DNA from: DATMXS01 sp050260275
GTDB lineage: Bacteria; Acidobacteriota; Terriglobia; Bryobacterales; Bryobacteraceae
Length of the DNA stretch: 10,177 nt
Direction: 5' to 3'
Assembly: GCA_050260275.1 (NCBI GenBank)
Contig: JBLNBX010000018.1
Coordinates: 1-10,177 of the forward strand
Under the pieces are notes generated by a model. That model made no database searches. It saw only the letters and a list, made by a program, of their open reading frames with translations, and was not told the origin of the DNA. The position numbers were made by a program, and so were the translations under genes. Below are positions 1 to 6,812 of the stretch, piece by piece (within the stretch, counting starts at the first letter, position 1; each line of letters starts with the position of its first letter).

Positions 1-1558
1 GGCCGAACTCGCGCCCGCGTATGCGCTCCGCCGTGCCCTCCTCCATGCCGAACTGCGCCACCGTGAGTGCCTTCAGCGGAGCGGGAATGCCCGGCACGGC
101 GGGCATGGCGCTCTCGATGCCCACGTAATAGGTGCGCGCGATTCCGCCGCGGATGCGGACGCCGGTGCCGTGGCGCGCAAGGCCGTAGTAGGCTGCTCCG
201 CGCGCAACGGCGTGCATCAGGTCCTCGCCCGTGAGCGCGATTACGGGCTTCATCTTCTCCTCGGCGAGCCAGCCGTTCAGAACCTCGAGCACACGGTCGC
301 GGATGATTTTCGCCCTGAGCACGCCGCCGTTGAAAAGCACGTGCGTCGGGCACGCGAGCCCGCTCGGTCCCCGCCGCACCGCCGCGCTCTGTGATTGCGC
401 CGCGTGTTGCCGCAGAAAGTGCGCCATGTGCCGCGTGACCGCCGCGTCGGCCGCGTACGGCAGACCCAGCTCCGCAAGCCCGATGCGCCGCGCCCGCTGA
501 GGCATCTCCGTGCTCGCCACCGCGGGGAAGAACCCGTCCAGGAGGATGCGCTCGACGTCCGCGCGCAGCAGCTTGGTCTTGATGGTTCCGCCGACAACGC
601 CGGTGCCGCGGCCGAGAATCGTGATCGGCGCTTCGGTGAGGTTCGCGCTCTCGTCGAGCAGCTTCTCCTTCGCCGCGCGCGAGTTCTGCCACAGCGCATG
701 AAGCTGCAGAGAGTCGAGCCGCGTCTTCTTCGCTGCCAGTTGAGCCTCGATGAACCGCGCGAGCGCGAGATCGATGTTATCCCCGCCGAGCAGTATGTGA
801 TCGCCGACTGCAACGCGCTCCAGTTCCAGTTGCCCGTCGCGTTCCGTCACCGCTATCAGCGTGAAATCCGTCGTGCCGCCGCCGATATCGACCACGAGGA
901 TGAGGTCGCCCACGTTCACCCGCTCGCGCCAGTCGGCGTGCCGCTCGATCCACGCGTAGAAGGCCGCCTGCGGCTCCTCGAGCAGCACCACGTCGGCGTA
1001 GCCCGCCTCCTCGGCCGCTCGGAGCGTGAGCTCGCGCGCTACTGCGTCGAACGAAGCCGGCACTGTGACCAGCACTTCCTGCTGCCGCAGTGGCGCATCG
1101 GGATGTTTCAGGTCCCAGGCCTGCTGCATGTGATCCAGGTATCGCAGCGATGCTTCCACGGGCGACAGCTTCGGCACGCCCTCGGGCGCGTTCGCGGGCA
1201 GAATGGGGGCCGTGCGGTCCACGCCGCTGTGGCTCAGCCACGACTTCGCCGAGGACACCAGCCGCCCCGGATTCTCCACGCCTCGTTTCTGCGCCAGGTA
1301 GCCGGCGAATGCCTTGGGCTTGGAGTCCCACGGAAGCGCAAGCGATCCCTCCGGAAAATCCGCCGGGCCGGGAAGGTACAGAAACGACGGCAGCAGGTCT
1401 TCCTCGCGCACCTCGCCGGCGTTGACGAGCTGCGCGATGCCGAAGAGGTCCGCCTGCGGCTGCGCGGCCGCACCGGCGGACGCAGCCGAAATCGGAATAC
1501 GCGCCAGCGCGGAGTTGGTGGTCCCCAGGTCAATTCCGATAACGTATTGTGCCGGCAC
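1..1558 (-). CDS. Hsp70-family (DnaK-like) ATPase, C-terminus beyond window
   Basis: Actin-like ATPase of the Hsp70 superfamily; 519 codons are visible and the gene runs off the left edge without a stop. Seen in the sequence: phosphate-1 loop DLGTTNS at residues 10-16, phosphate-2 loop DIGGGTTDF at about 224-232, and the adenosine-motif segment FNGGVLRAK near residue 410. A segment reading LLEEPQAAFYAW, typical of the divergent Hsp70s that are not canonical DnaK, lies in between. The start is GTG at 1558, chosen because GGAGGG (plus-strand 1563-1568) sits 4 nt upstream and the next residues lead straight into the first ATPase strand. It follows the DUF2760 gene after 21 nt on the same strand, so the two are probably one operon. 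No DnaJ or GrpE gene is visible. The substrate is unknown; a folding or assembly role is inferred only from the family. The substrate-binding end cannot be judged here. Confidence 0.93.
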   Translation of the reverse strand, partial: MPAQYVIGIDLGTTNSALARIPISAASAGAAAQPQADLFGIAQLVNAGEVREEDLLPSFLYLPGPADFPEGSLALPWDSKPKAFAGYLAQKRGVENPGRLVSSAKSWLSHSGVDRTAPILPANAPEGVPKLSPVEASLRYLDHMQQAWDLKHPDAPLRQQEVLVTVPASFDAVARELTLRAAEEAGYADVVLLEEPQAAFYAWIERHADWRERVNVGDLILVVDIGGGTTDFTLIAVTERDGQLELERVAVGDHILLGGDNIDLALARFIEAQLAAKKTRLDSLQLHALWQNSRAAKEKLLDESANLTEAPITILGRGTGVVGGTIKTKLLRADVERILLDGFFPAVASTEMPQRARRIGLAELGLPYAADAAVTRHMAHFLRQHAAQSQSAAVRRGPSGLACPTHVLFNGGVLRAKIIRDRVLEVLNGWLAEEKMKPVIALTGEDLMHAVARGAAYYGLARHGTGVRIRGGIARTYYVGIESAMPAVPGIPAPLKALTVAQFGMEEGTAERIRGREFG

Positions 1559-1579
1559 AGATCCCTCCGGAGAGGCGAG

Positions 1580-2101
1580 TTATTCCACCTCGATCTCCGC
1601 CGGCGCAATCACGTTGCCCGCGGGCGGCGGCGGCAGTTCCACTTTTTCGGCCCGCCAGCCCTTGTGCCGCAGCAGGCCGGCGCTGGGCGGCTCGGCGGGA
1701 ACGTTGCCGACGAACTTCACGGCCGCCGGATCGGGTTTTCCCGCCGGAACGCTGGTTCGCGTGTTCTCGACACCGTCGATCACCGGCGTCAGTCGTACGT
1801 AACGCAGCAGCGACTGCCGCGCCTGGTCGTGCAGTTCGCGCACCGCCGCGCCGATCTGGTCGTCCGAGTACGCCGAGACGTCCTCCATCAAGAAATCAAC
1901 GAGGCGCGAATCGCGCTGTAGAATAGCGAGCAATTGCAGCGCGCCCTGCGCGGCGCGTGCCGGGTCCTCCCGCGGCGGGGCGGCTGGCGTCACTGCCGTC
2001 TCCGCCTTGCGCAATCCGAGGTTCGTTATCACCGGCTCGGGCAGCCGGCCGTGAAGCAGAATGCCGAAAAAGCTTCGAAATGCAAGAAAAACGCGGTTCA
2101 A
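1580..2101 (-). CDS. DUF2760 domain-containing protein
   Basis: 173-residue protein that I recognise as the DUF2760 family, whose function is unknown. Visible parts: a short hydrophobic/basic N-terminus (about 1-20), a Pro/Ala-rich linker (about 33-50), a predicted helical middle containing ALQLLAILQRDSRLVDFL and an acidic DQIGAAVRELHDQ stretch, and a C-terminal part with AVKFVGNVP followed by a Pro-rich tail ending in GNVIAPAEIEVE. It lies immediately upstream of the Hsp70-like gene on the same strand (21-nt gap), an arrangement known for this family, which suggests a partner or cofactor of that ATPase (inference). The start is TTG at 2101, supported by a strong GGAGGAG (plus 2106-2112) 4 nt upstream; no in-frame ATG fits better. 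It stops with TAA. The 62-bp spacer to the divergent methyltransferase shows only weak promoter-like boxes (a TATGCT on the minus strand at 2131-2136). Confidence 0.85.
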   Translation of the reverse strand: MNRVFLAFRSFFGILLHGRLPEPVITNLGLRKAETAVTPAAPPREDPARAAQGALQLLAILQRDSRLVDFLMEDVSAYSDDQIGAAVRELHDQARQSLLRYVRLTPVIDGVENTRTSVPAGKPDPAAVKFVGNVPAEPPSAGLLRHKGWRAEKVELPPPPAGNVIAPAEIEVE

Positions 2102-2163
2102 GGGGCTCCTCCGGATGCAGGCTTGCTCCTAGCATACAAGACGCAGGTGGTACAACGAAGGAA

Positions 2164-2901
2164 GTGGTTCCCTACTCGGCTTACGATCCATTCGCCTGGT
2201 ATTACCGCATGGGCTGGGGCGACGAGTTTCACATCAACGCGCGCCCGGTTATCGAACGGCACGTGTTCCCGCGTTTGCCCGAGCACGCGCGCATCCTCGA
2301 TCTCTGCTGCGGCTCGGGCGACCTTTCGGCGTTTCTCACACATCGCGGCTACATCGTCACCGGCATCGACGGCTCCGCCGAGATGTTGCGCTTCGCGCGC
2401 GAGAAGGTGCCCGCGGCGATGTTCCTGCACCACGACGCACGCAGCTTCGACCTCCCCGCGGAGTTCGACGCCGTCCTCAGCACCTTCGACAGCCTGAATC
2501 ACATACTCGAACTCGACGAGCTCGAACAGGTGTTCCGCAACGCCTACCGCGCCCTGCGGCCGAACGGCCTGATTTTCTTCGACCTCAATATGGAAGAGGC
2601 CTTCGAGGATCAGTGGCGGGGCACCTGGGGCGCAGTCGAGGAAACCTCCGTCGGCCTTACGCGCGGCACCTACGATCCGCGCCGCCGGCTCGGCCGCGCC
2701 GACGTCACCGTCTTCCGGAAGGAGGACAACGGCATGTGGAGCCGTACCGACGTCAGCGTTTACGAGCGCTGCTACTCGGAAGAAGAGGTTATCGGAGCGC
2801 TCGAACGCGCCGGTTTTGTTGACATCCAGGCGCGCGATGCCGCCGAACTCGGCATGAAGGAGCTGGCCTCCGGACGCGAGTTCTTCTTCGGAACCAAATG
2901 A
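2164..2901 (+). CDS. Class I SAM-dependent methyltransferase
   Basis: 245-residue Rossmann-fold methyltransferase, probably cytosolic, acceptor unknown. Motif I is DLCCGSGDLS (residues 46-55), the acidic end of strand 2 is GIDGS (67-71), an acidic DAR follows strand 3 (91-93), and motif IV/V is seen as FDSLNHI and later LRPNGLIFFDLN. The C-terminal half contains a Glu/Trp-rich insert (EDQWRGTWGAVEE) and ends in a GREFFFG segment, typical of small-molecule methyltransferases of the methyltransf_25/11 type. The open frame extends upstream to 1957, but that part overlaps the DUF2760 gene antisense and has no family resemblance. GTG at 2164 is the best start because the conserved YSAYDPFAWYY region begins there. 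Its Shine-Dalgarno is poor (AAGGA lies too close, AGGTGG at 2145-2150 rather far), so the exact start is uncertain. The stop overlaps the next gene's ATG as ATGA, so translation of the two is probably coupled. Confidence 0.9.
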   Translation: MVPYSAYDPFAWYYRMGWGDEFHINARPVIERHVFPRLPEHARILDLCCGSGDLSAFLTHRGYIVTGIDGSAEMLRFAREKVPAAMFLHHDARSFDLPAEFDAVLSTFDSLNHILELDELEQVFRNAYRALRPNGLIFFDLNMEEAFEDQWRGTWGAVEETSVGLTRGTYDPRRRLGRADVTVFRKEDNGMWSRTDVSVYERCYSEEEVIGALERAGFVDIQARDAAELGMKELASGREFFFGTK

Positions 2902-3482
2902 GCCTGATATACCTGATACGTCACGGCGAAACCGACGCGATCGGGCACACGCTCGTTGGCTGGCTGCCGGGCGTGCCCATCAATGCGCGCGGCCGCGAGC
3001 AGGCTACGGGACTTGTCCAACGCCTGGCGGGTGTCGAGTTCGCCGCTATTTACAGCAGCCCCCTGGAACGCGCGATGCAGACCGCCGAGCCGCTCGCGCG
3101 CGCTTTGGGACTCGAAATCCGCGAGTGTCCCGAGGTGGGCGAGTTCCACTTCGGCGAATGGACCGGCGCAAGCATCTCCGGCTTGGACAGCGATCCCCTC
3201 TGGCGGCAGTTCAACCGCTTCCGCAGCCGGACCCGTGCGCCCGGCGGCGAGTTGATGTCTGAAGTCCAGGCGCGTATGGTCACCGCGCTTGAGAGGATCG
3301 CCGAACGCCATCCGGACGCCAGCGTCGCAGTGTTCTCGCACGCCGACGCCATCCGCGCCGCCGCGACGCACTATCTCGGCATGCCAATCGATTTCATCGA
3401 TCGCATCGACATCGCGCCGGCGTCTATCACGCTGCTCCGCCTGGAGCCCTCGTTTGTGCAAGTGCTCAAGCTGAACGCCTGA
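2898..3482 (+). CDS. Histidine phosphatase family protein (phosphoglycerate mutase-like)
   Basis: 194-residue member of the histidine phosphatase superfamily (branch 1), which removes phosphate through a phosphohistidine intermediate. Seen: the RHGET signature at residues 8-12 (His9 nucleophile), SSPLERAMQTAEPLA at 53-67 with Arg58 as second phosphate-pocket arginine, the GEFHFGEWTG block at 81-90 carrying the likely acid residue, and VFSHADAIRA at 145-154 with His148 as the second catalytic histidine. All four catalytic positions look intact. The length is normal for small cofactor-independent phosphatases such as CobC- or GpmB-like enzymes; the true substrate cannot be told, and a glycolytic mutase role is not supported. 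The ATG lies in the ATGA overlap with the upstream methyltransferase, which argues for co-transcription and coupled translation. No strong terminator follows, only a 5-bp hairpin without a T-run. Confidence 0.95.
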   Translation: MSLIYLIRHGETDAIGHTLVGWLPGVPINARGREQATGLVQRLAGVEFAAIYSSPLERAMQTAEPLARALGLEIRECPEVGEFHFGEWTGASISGLDSDPLWRQFNRFRSRTRAPGGELMSEVQARMVTALERIAERHPDASVAVFSHADAIRAAATHYLGMPIDFIDRIDIAPASITLLRLEPSFVQVLKLNA

Positions 3483-3732
3483 ACGGCTCCGCAAAGCCGC
3501 GTTGGTGTGCTCCCAGCCTGGCGAATCCGCACGCGGGTTCACGCCGCTGCCCCGCGCGCGAAGCAGGCAAGCGCCGCATCGCGCGCAGTGAGCAGTTCCT
3601 CGTTAGTCGGGATTCAATGGCGAGGCGCGCGCCGGTGCGCCGCGCGCTCCGCCGCGCCTATGCCGAGCGCGCGTTCGTTTGCCGCTGCCCCGTCCTGGAT
3701 GCTATCCTGCATCGGCCCGGGGACTTGTCCAA
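3483..3732. other. 250-bp spacer between phosphatase and GT9 genes
   Basis: No convincing gene in either strand: frames that stay open here are GC-driven, lack a ribosome binding site and show no recognisable domain. It holds a small hairpin right after the phosphatase stop (CGGCT 3484-3488 with AGCCG 3495-3499, no T-run), a GC-rich hairpin (arms 3622-3630 and 3642-3649 with one bulged G), and a possible promoter at 3679-3708. I did not find tRNA, RNase P, SRP or tmRNA signatures in it. Confidence 0.5.
3679..3708 (+). promoter_or_regulatory. Possible sigma70-type promoter for the GT9 gene
   Basis: TTGCCG at 3679-3684 and TATCCT at 3703-3708, separated by 18 bp, each matching four of six consensus positions. 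Transcription would start near 3715, about 18 nt before the TTG start at 3733. This would place the alternative upstream TTG (3679) inside the promoter, which agrees with choosing the downstream start. Weak boxes; inference only. Confidence 0.3.
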
Positions 3733-4686
3733 TTGAGCTCCAGCGCTGCAACGATTCTCGACTCCGTACGCGAAGGCGGCCGTATCGCCCTGGTGCGTTT
3801 GCGCTCCCTCGGGGACTGCGTCCTCACGACGCCCGCCATCGCACTGCTGCACCAGTGGCGTCCCGATTTGCAGATCGCCGTCGTCGTCGAGAACAGGTTC
3901 CGCGCCATCTTCGAAGGCCTCCCTGCCGTATCCGCTATCCTGCCTCCGGAGTACCGCGCCATCGCCGCCTGGCATCCGCGCGTATGCGTGAATCTGCACG
4001 GCGGAACGCGAAGCATGCTGCTCACGCTCGCATCGGCTGCCCGTATCCGCGCCGGCTTCGCACATCACCGTGGCGCTTCCCTTGTGTACAACGTGCGTAT
4101 CCCGCGCGCGCAGGAGATCATCGGGGACGAGCGGCCTGTCCACACCGCCGAGCACCTGGCTTCGGCCATGTTCCACCTCGGTGTGCCCGTGTCGGACCCG
4201 CCGCGCGCTTGCCTGTTCGCCAAGCCGTTACGCGCGGAACGGCCCTACGCCGTCGTCCACCCGGCCGCCGCCGCGGCCTACAAGACCTGGCCCGCCGAGC
4301 GATTTCTCGCGGCGGCGCGGCACATAGCCGCGGTGCACCGGCTAGAGCCGGTGTTTATCGGCGGCGCCGCGGACGACCTAACGCCCTTCCGCGAATTTCG
4401 CTCCGTCGTGGGCGCGCCGATCGGCGAGGTGAAGAACCTTCTCGCGGGCGCGTCTTTGTTCATAGGCAACGACAGCGGCCCCGCGCACATGGCCGCGGCC
4501 TTCGGTGTGCCCGTAGTGGTGCTGTTCGGACGGCTCGAGCATAGTGTGACCTGGGCTCCGTGGCGCGCGCGCGCTGCCCGCACGCTTGCCTCCGGCAATG
4601 GCATAGCGGCAATACCGGTAGCAGCCGCGCTCAGGGCGCTCGACGAGGTCGCAGCGGAGGCAGGCGTGTCCGCGCCCCGCGACTAA
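3733..4686 (+). CDS. Glycosyltransferase family 9 (heptosyltransferase-like)
   Basis: 317-residue GT-B fold transferase of the GT9 family, which in known members adds heptose or related sugars from nucleotide donors to LPS core or similar envelope glycans on the cytoplasmic face. Seen: N-terminal LVRLRSLGDCVLTTPA at about 20-35, the family's hallmark first loop; VVHPAAAAAYKTWPAERF in the middle, equivalent to the usual PGA..KxWP..F donor-site segment; and GNDSGPAH at 245-252 followed by AAAFGVPVVVLFG, the nucleotide-sugar binding signature. The start is TTG at 3733, with GGGGA at 3719-3723 nine bases upstream; an in-frame TTG at 3679 would add 18 residues without family support. It is not next to LPS core genes, so donor and acceptor are unknown. 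It converges on the GT4 gene with 12 bp between stops and stands apart from the phosphatase by a 250-bp spacer. Confidence 0.92.
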   Translation: MSSSAATILDSVREGGRIALVRLRSLGDCVLTTPAIALLHQWRPDLQIAVVVENRFRAIFEGLPAVSAILPPEYRAIAAWHPRVCVNLHGGTRSMLLTLASAARIRAGFAHHRGASLVYNVRIPRAQEIIGDERPVHTAEHLASAMFHLGVPVSDPPRACLFAKPLRAERPYAVVHPAAAAAYKTWPAERFLAAARHIAAVHRLEPVFIGGAADDLTPFREFRSVVGAPIGEVKNLLAGASLFIGNDSGPAHMAAAFGVPVVVLFGRLEHSVTWAPWRARAARTLASGNGIAAIPVAAALRALDEVAAEAGVSAPRD

Positions 4687-4698
4687 GAACGCCCTGCC

Positions 4699-5829
4699 TT
4701 ACGTGATGTCGTCGTAGACGTCGAGCGTGTTCGCGACGGCCGTATCGATCCCGAACATCTCCCTCGCGCGCCTGACCGCGGCGCATGCGTACTGCTTGCG
4801 GAGCGCCTCGTCTTCCACCAGCACGCGGATCTTGGCTGCGAAATCGGCCGCATCGTTAGTCTGCGCCAGAAGGCCCGAACAACCGTCCTCGACGACCTCC
4901 GGCAGCGCCCCGCTGCGTGCGGCAACGACGGGCACGCCGCATGCCAGCGCCTCGGCAACCACGAATCCGAACGCTTCGCCCTCGCTCGCGAATGCGAAGA
5001 TGTCCGACGCCTGAAAAACATTCCACGGTTCGCTGGTGTGCCCGAGCCATATGACGCGGTCTGCGATACCCAACTCGCCTGCGAGGCGTTTCAGGCCCGG
5101 CAGCATCGCCCCGTCGCCCGCGAACAGCAGGCGTACAGGAACCCGCTCCGCGGCAAGCCGCGCGATCGCGCCGATCAGAACTTCCGGGTGCTTCCATGGC
5201 CGGAGCACGGCCATCGTGCTAACGACCACCTCGCCATCCGCGATGCCGTATGCCTTCCGGGCGCTCGCCCGCGCATCGGGATCTGGCGCATACCTGTCCG
5301 TATCCACGCCGTTATAGACCACCGCCGTCTTGTCCCGGCAGATTCCCAGCGACACAAGCCGTCTCCGGACGAACTCCGAGATCGCGATGATCCGGTCCAC
5401 TGGCGCCGTCGTCAGCCTCGCCCTCGACCGCACGAGCCCGCGGGTCAGCAGATGCGGCTGCCACTCGCCGCTGTTTGCCTCCGTGAAGATGATCTTGCTT
5501 GCGCCGGCCAACTTCGCATGCCACGGCACCAGCGAGAAGTAGTCGAAGTAGCGGGCGTGGACGAGCGCTACCTCACGCTCGCGGAACAGGCGGCTTAGCG
5601 CGCGGGCATAGCCGGCCGACGGTCTGTTGTAGGGCAGTACAACGACCTCGGCCCCAGCCGCCTCGAATCTCTGCCGGACGCCGGGCGCAGGCTCACCCGA
5701 CAACGCGATCACCGTGCTGACGCCTCGCTGCCGTAGCGCCGTCGCCAGCCGGCCATGGAAATCCTCCCGGCTCGTCCACGTCGGCGCACAGCAGTCGAGC
5801 AGCAGAGCTATTGCCCCACGGGTGAGCAA
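4699..5829 (-). CDS. Glycosyltransferase family 4 protein
   Basis: 376-residue retaining GT-B glycosyltransferase of family 4. The N-terminal acceptor domain (about 1-165) includes DFHGRLATALRQRG and an HARYFDYFSL stretch; the interdomain link reads VVYNGVDTDRY (170-180), a hallmark of the family; the C-terminal donor domain (about 200-376) has LRPWKHPEVLI, LLFAGDG and VIWLGHT. It also holds the EX7E catalytic/donor motif, EAFGFVVAE at 285-293, followed by ALACGVPVVAARSGALPEVV. The start is TTG at 5829, 1 bp after the upstream methyltransferase stop; GAGGGA (plus 5838-5843) lies 8 nt upstream inside the methyltransferase 3' end, so the two are surely co-transcribed. It stops with TAA and converges on the GT9 gene with a 12-bp gap. 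Probably adds a sugar to an envelope or exopolysaccharide intermediate; the sugar is unknown. Confidence 0.94.
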   Translation of the reverse strand: MLTRGAIALLLDCCAPTWTSREDFHGRLATALRQRGVSTVIALSGEPAPGVRQRFEAAGAEVVVLPYNRPSAGYARALSRLFREREVALVHARYFDYFSLVPWHAKLAGASKIIFTEANSGEWQPHLLTRGLVRSRARLTTAPVDRIIAISEFVRRRLVSLGICRDKTAVVYNGVDTDRYAPDPDARASARKAYGIADGEVVVSTMAVLRPWKHPEVLIGAIARLAAERVPVRLLFAGDGAMLPGLKRLAGELGIADRVIWLGHTSEPWNVFQASDIFAFASEGEAFGFVVAEALACGVPVVAARSGALPEVVEDGCSGLLAQTNDAADFAAKIRVLVEDEALRKQYACAAVRRAREMFGIDTAVANTLDVYDDIT

Positions 5830-5830
5830 C

Positions 5831-6679
5831 TTACCGGTCCCTCGCTCCAGCGGCTGCCGTGACGGCGGCCGCCTGTCTCCGGGAGAACAGGTACTCGGCG
5901 AAAGCGGTACCTGGGTTGAGGTTTATGAGTTCGAGGCCCAACTTCTTGCGGCAGAATGCCATCACTTCGGGTATGGTCGAGAACTCACATGGATAGCCGC
6001 CCAGCCAGTCGCGCACGTCCGTCATCAGGTCCATGCCGCGCCGCTTCCGGTACTCGCGCGCGTAGCGCAGCGGATTGGTGCCGCGGATGGCTACCGGCAG
6101 CAAGGCGTGCCTGACGGCGCAGTACAATTCCATCAGTCTCTTGCGCAGCTCTGAAGCCGCGTTGTACTGCTTCTTCTTCGCGGTCCAGTAGTCCGATTTG
6201 TCCGTTGTCACATAAAGGCCGATGTAGAAGACCGCTCCCTCCGGTTTCATCAGCCCGGCCGCGTTCTCTATCGCTTCCCACATCCGCCCGGTATGGTGAA
6301 GCACGCCCCAGGAATAGACCACATCCGCAGGCTCGATGCGCTTGAGGAACTCGCGGTCGAGAACCGAGCCGTGCAGTACGGTCCAGTTTTCCGGATTGCC
6401 CCGCATTCGCCGCAGCGCAGCTGTCGTCCGTACCGAGGCGGGGTCGATGTCGAAGCTCACTATGCGTTCCGCGCCCGCGTCGAACGCCGCCAGAGATGAC
6501 AAACCGCTGCCCGAACCTACATCAATGAAGCTCTTGCCGGCGAGGGAGGAGACTTCCAGGAAGTTCATCAGGTGTTCACGGGCAAAACGCGCCCGCTCAT
6601 CGCTGAAGTGCTCGGAGATGAACCGCTCCCAGTTCTCGCCGAACGAAAAAGTCAACTCGACCCCTTCCGCCTGGCTCAT
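5831..6679 (-). CDS. Class I SAM-dependent methyltransferase (first gene of GT4 operon)
   Basis: 282-residue methyltransferase. Visible: FSFGENWERFI at 11-21, a characteristic N-terminal block of this subfamily; motif I FIDVGSGSGL at 51-60; acidic post-I strand SFDIDP at 75-80; SVLD at 105-108; motif IV YSWGVLHHTG at 122-131; and a C-terminal extension (about 165-265) rich in aromatic and basic residues with RGMDLMTDVRDWLGGYPCEF. This type is often found in O-antigen and capsule loci, where members act on sugars or lipid-linked glycans; that role is inferred here from the GT4 neighbour. The frame is open to 6775, but the extra 32 residues look random and cover the promoter. ATG at 6679 is preferred because a good promoter lies 9 nt upstream. 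With so short a leader no Shine-Dalgarno is expected. A TTG at residue 10, preceded by AAGGGG, is a possible alternative start. Confidence 0.92.
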   Translation of the reverse strand: MSQAEGVELTFSFGENWERFISEHFSDERARFAREHLMNFLEVSSLAGKSFIDVGSGSGLSSLAAFDAGAERIVSFDIDPASVRTTAALRRMRGNPENWTVLHGSVLDREFLKRIEPADVVYSWGVLHHTGRMWEAIENAAGLMKPEGAVFYIGLYVTTDKSDYWTAKKKQYNAASELRKRLMELYCAVRHALLPVAIRGTNPLRYAREYRKRRGMDLMTDVRDWLGGYPCEFSTIPEVMAFCRKKLGLELINLNPGTAFAEYLFSRRQAAAVTAAAGARDR

Positions 6680-6688
6680 GCGAGGCTC

Positions 6689-6718
6689 AGAATAGCTTGC
6701 GCCTGCGCGGACTGTCAA
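6689..6718 (-). promoter_or_regulatory. Sigma70-type promoter for methyltransferase-GT4 operon
   Basis: On the minus strand a perfect -35 TTGACA (plus coordinates 6713-6718) is followed after 18 bp by TATTCT (6689-6694, four of six matches). The initiator ATG begins at 6679, only 9 nt beyond the -10 box, so transcription should start about 2-4 nt before it. The mRNA would be leaderless or nearly so. Boxes are seen; usage is inferred. Confidence 0.6.
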
Positions 6719-6731
6719 CGCATGCAAGCCT

Positions 6732-6755
6732 TTGGAATGCCAATGGGAGCTCCCA
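6732..6755. repeat. Two abutting short inverted repeats in divergent spacer (possible operator)
   Basis: TTGG-aatg-CCAA (6732-6743) is directly followed by the 12-bp perfect palindrome TGGGAGCTCCCA (6744-6755). They lie between the methyltransferase promoter and the SDR gene, about 14 bp upstream of the -35 box at 6713-6718. Such placement fits a binding site for a dimeric regulator of one or both divergent genes, but no regulator gene is in the window, and short palindromes arise by chance. Confidence 0.35.
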
Positions 6756-6812
6756 GTTTCGCCCTGTTCGTGCACCTATGGCGGGATCCGTCACCCGCCC
6801 CCGGAGTGTTAA

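Noticed and set aside
395..1921. 508-codon open frame on the plus strand across the Hsp70 and DUF2760 genes
   Set aside because: Arg-rich shadow translation with no domain; it spans two genes on the other strand that both have good start signals and, for Hsp70, intact ATPase motifs.
1957..2163. N-terminal extension of the first methyltransferase
   Set aside because: It would overlap the DUF2760 gene antisense and reads as low-complexity Arg/Ser/Gly sequence; family similarity begins just after 2164.
3484..3499. Intrinsic terminator after the histidine phosphatase gene
   Set aside because: The 5-bp stem with a 6-nt loop is followed by CGTTGG rather than a T-run.
3483..3680. Possible structural RNA in the phosphatase-GT9 spacer
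   Set aside because: T-arm-like strings (GCGGGTTCAC, TCGGGATTCAAT) are not accompanied by an acceptor stem or anticodon arm, and no RNase P, SRP, 6S or tmRNA hallmark was seen.
3507..4544. 345-codon plus-strand frame overlapping the GT9 gene
   Set aside because: Arg/Ala-rich and out of frame with the GT9 gene, which has the GNDSGPAH signature and the LRSLGD loop.
6680..6775. 32-residue N-terminal extension of the second methyltransferase
   Set aside because: It covers the TTGACA/TATTCT promoter, and the sequence shows no family resemblance.
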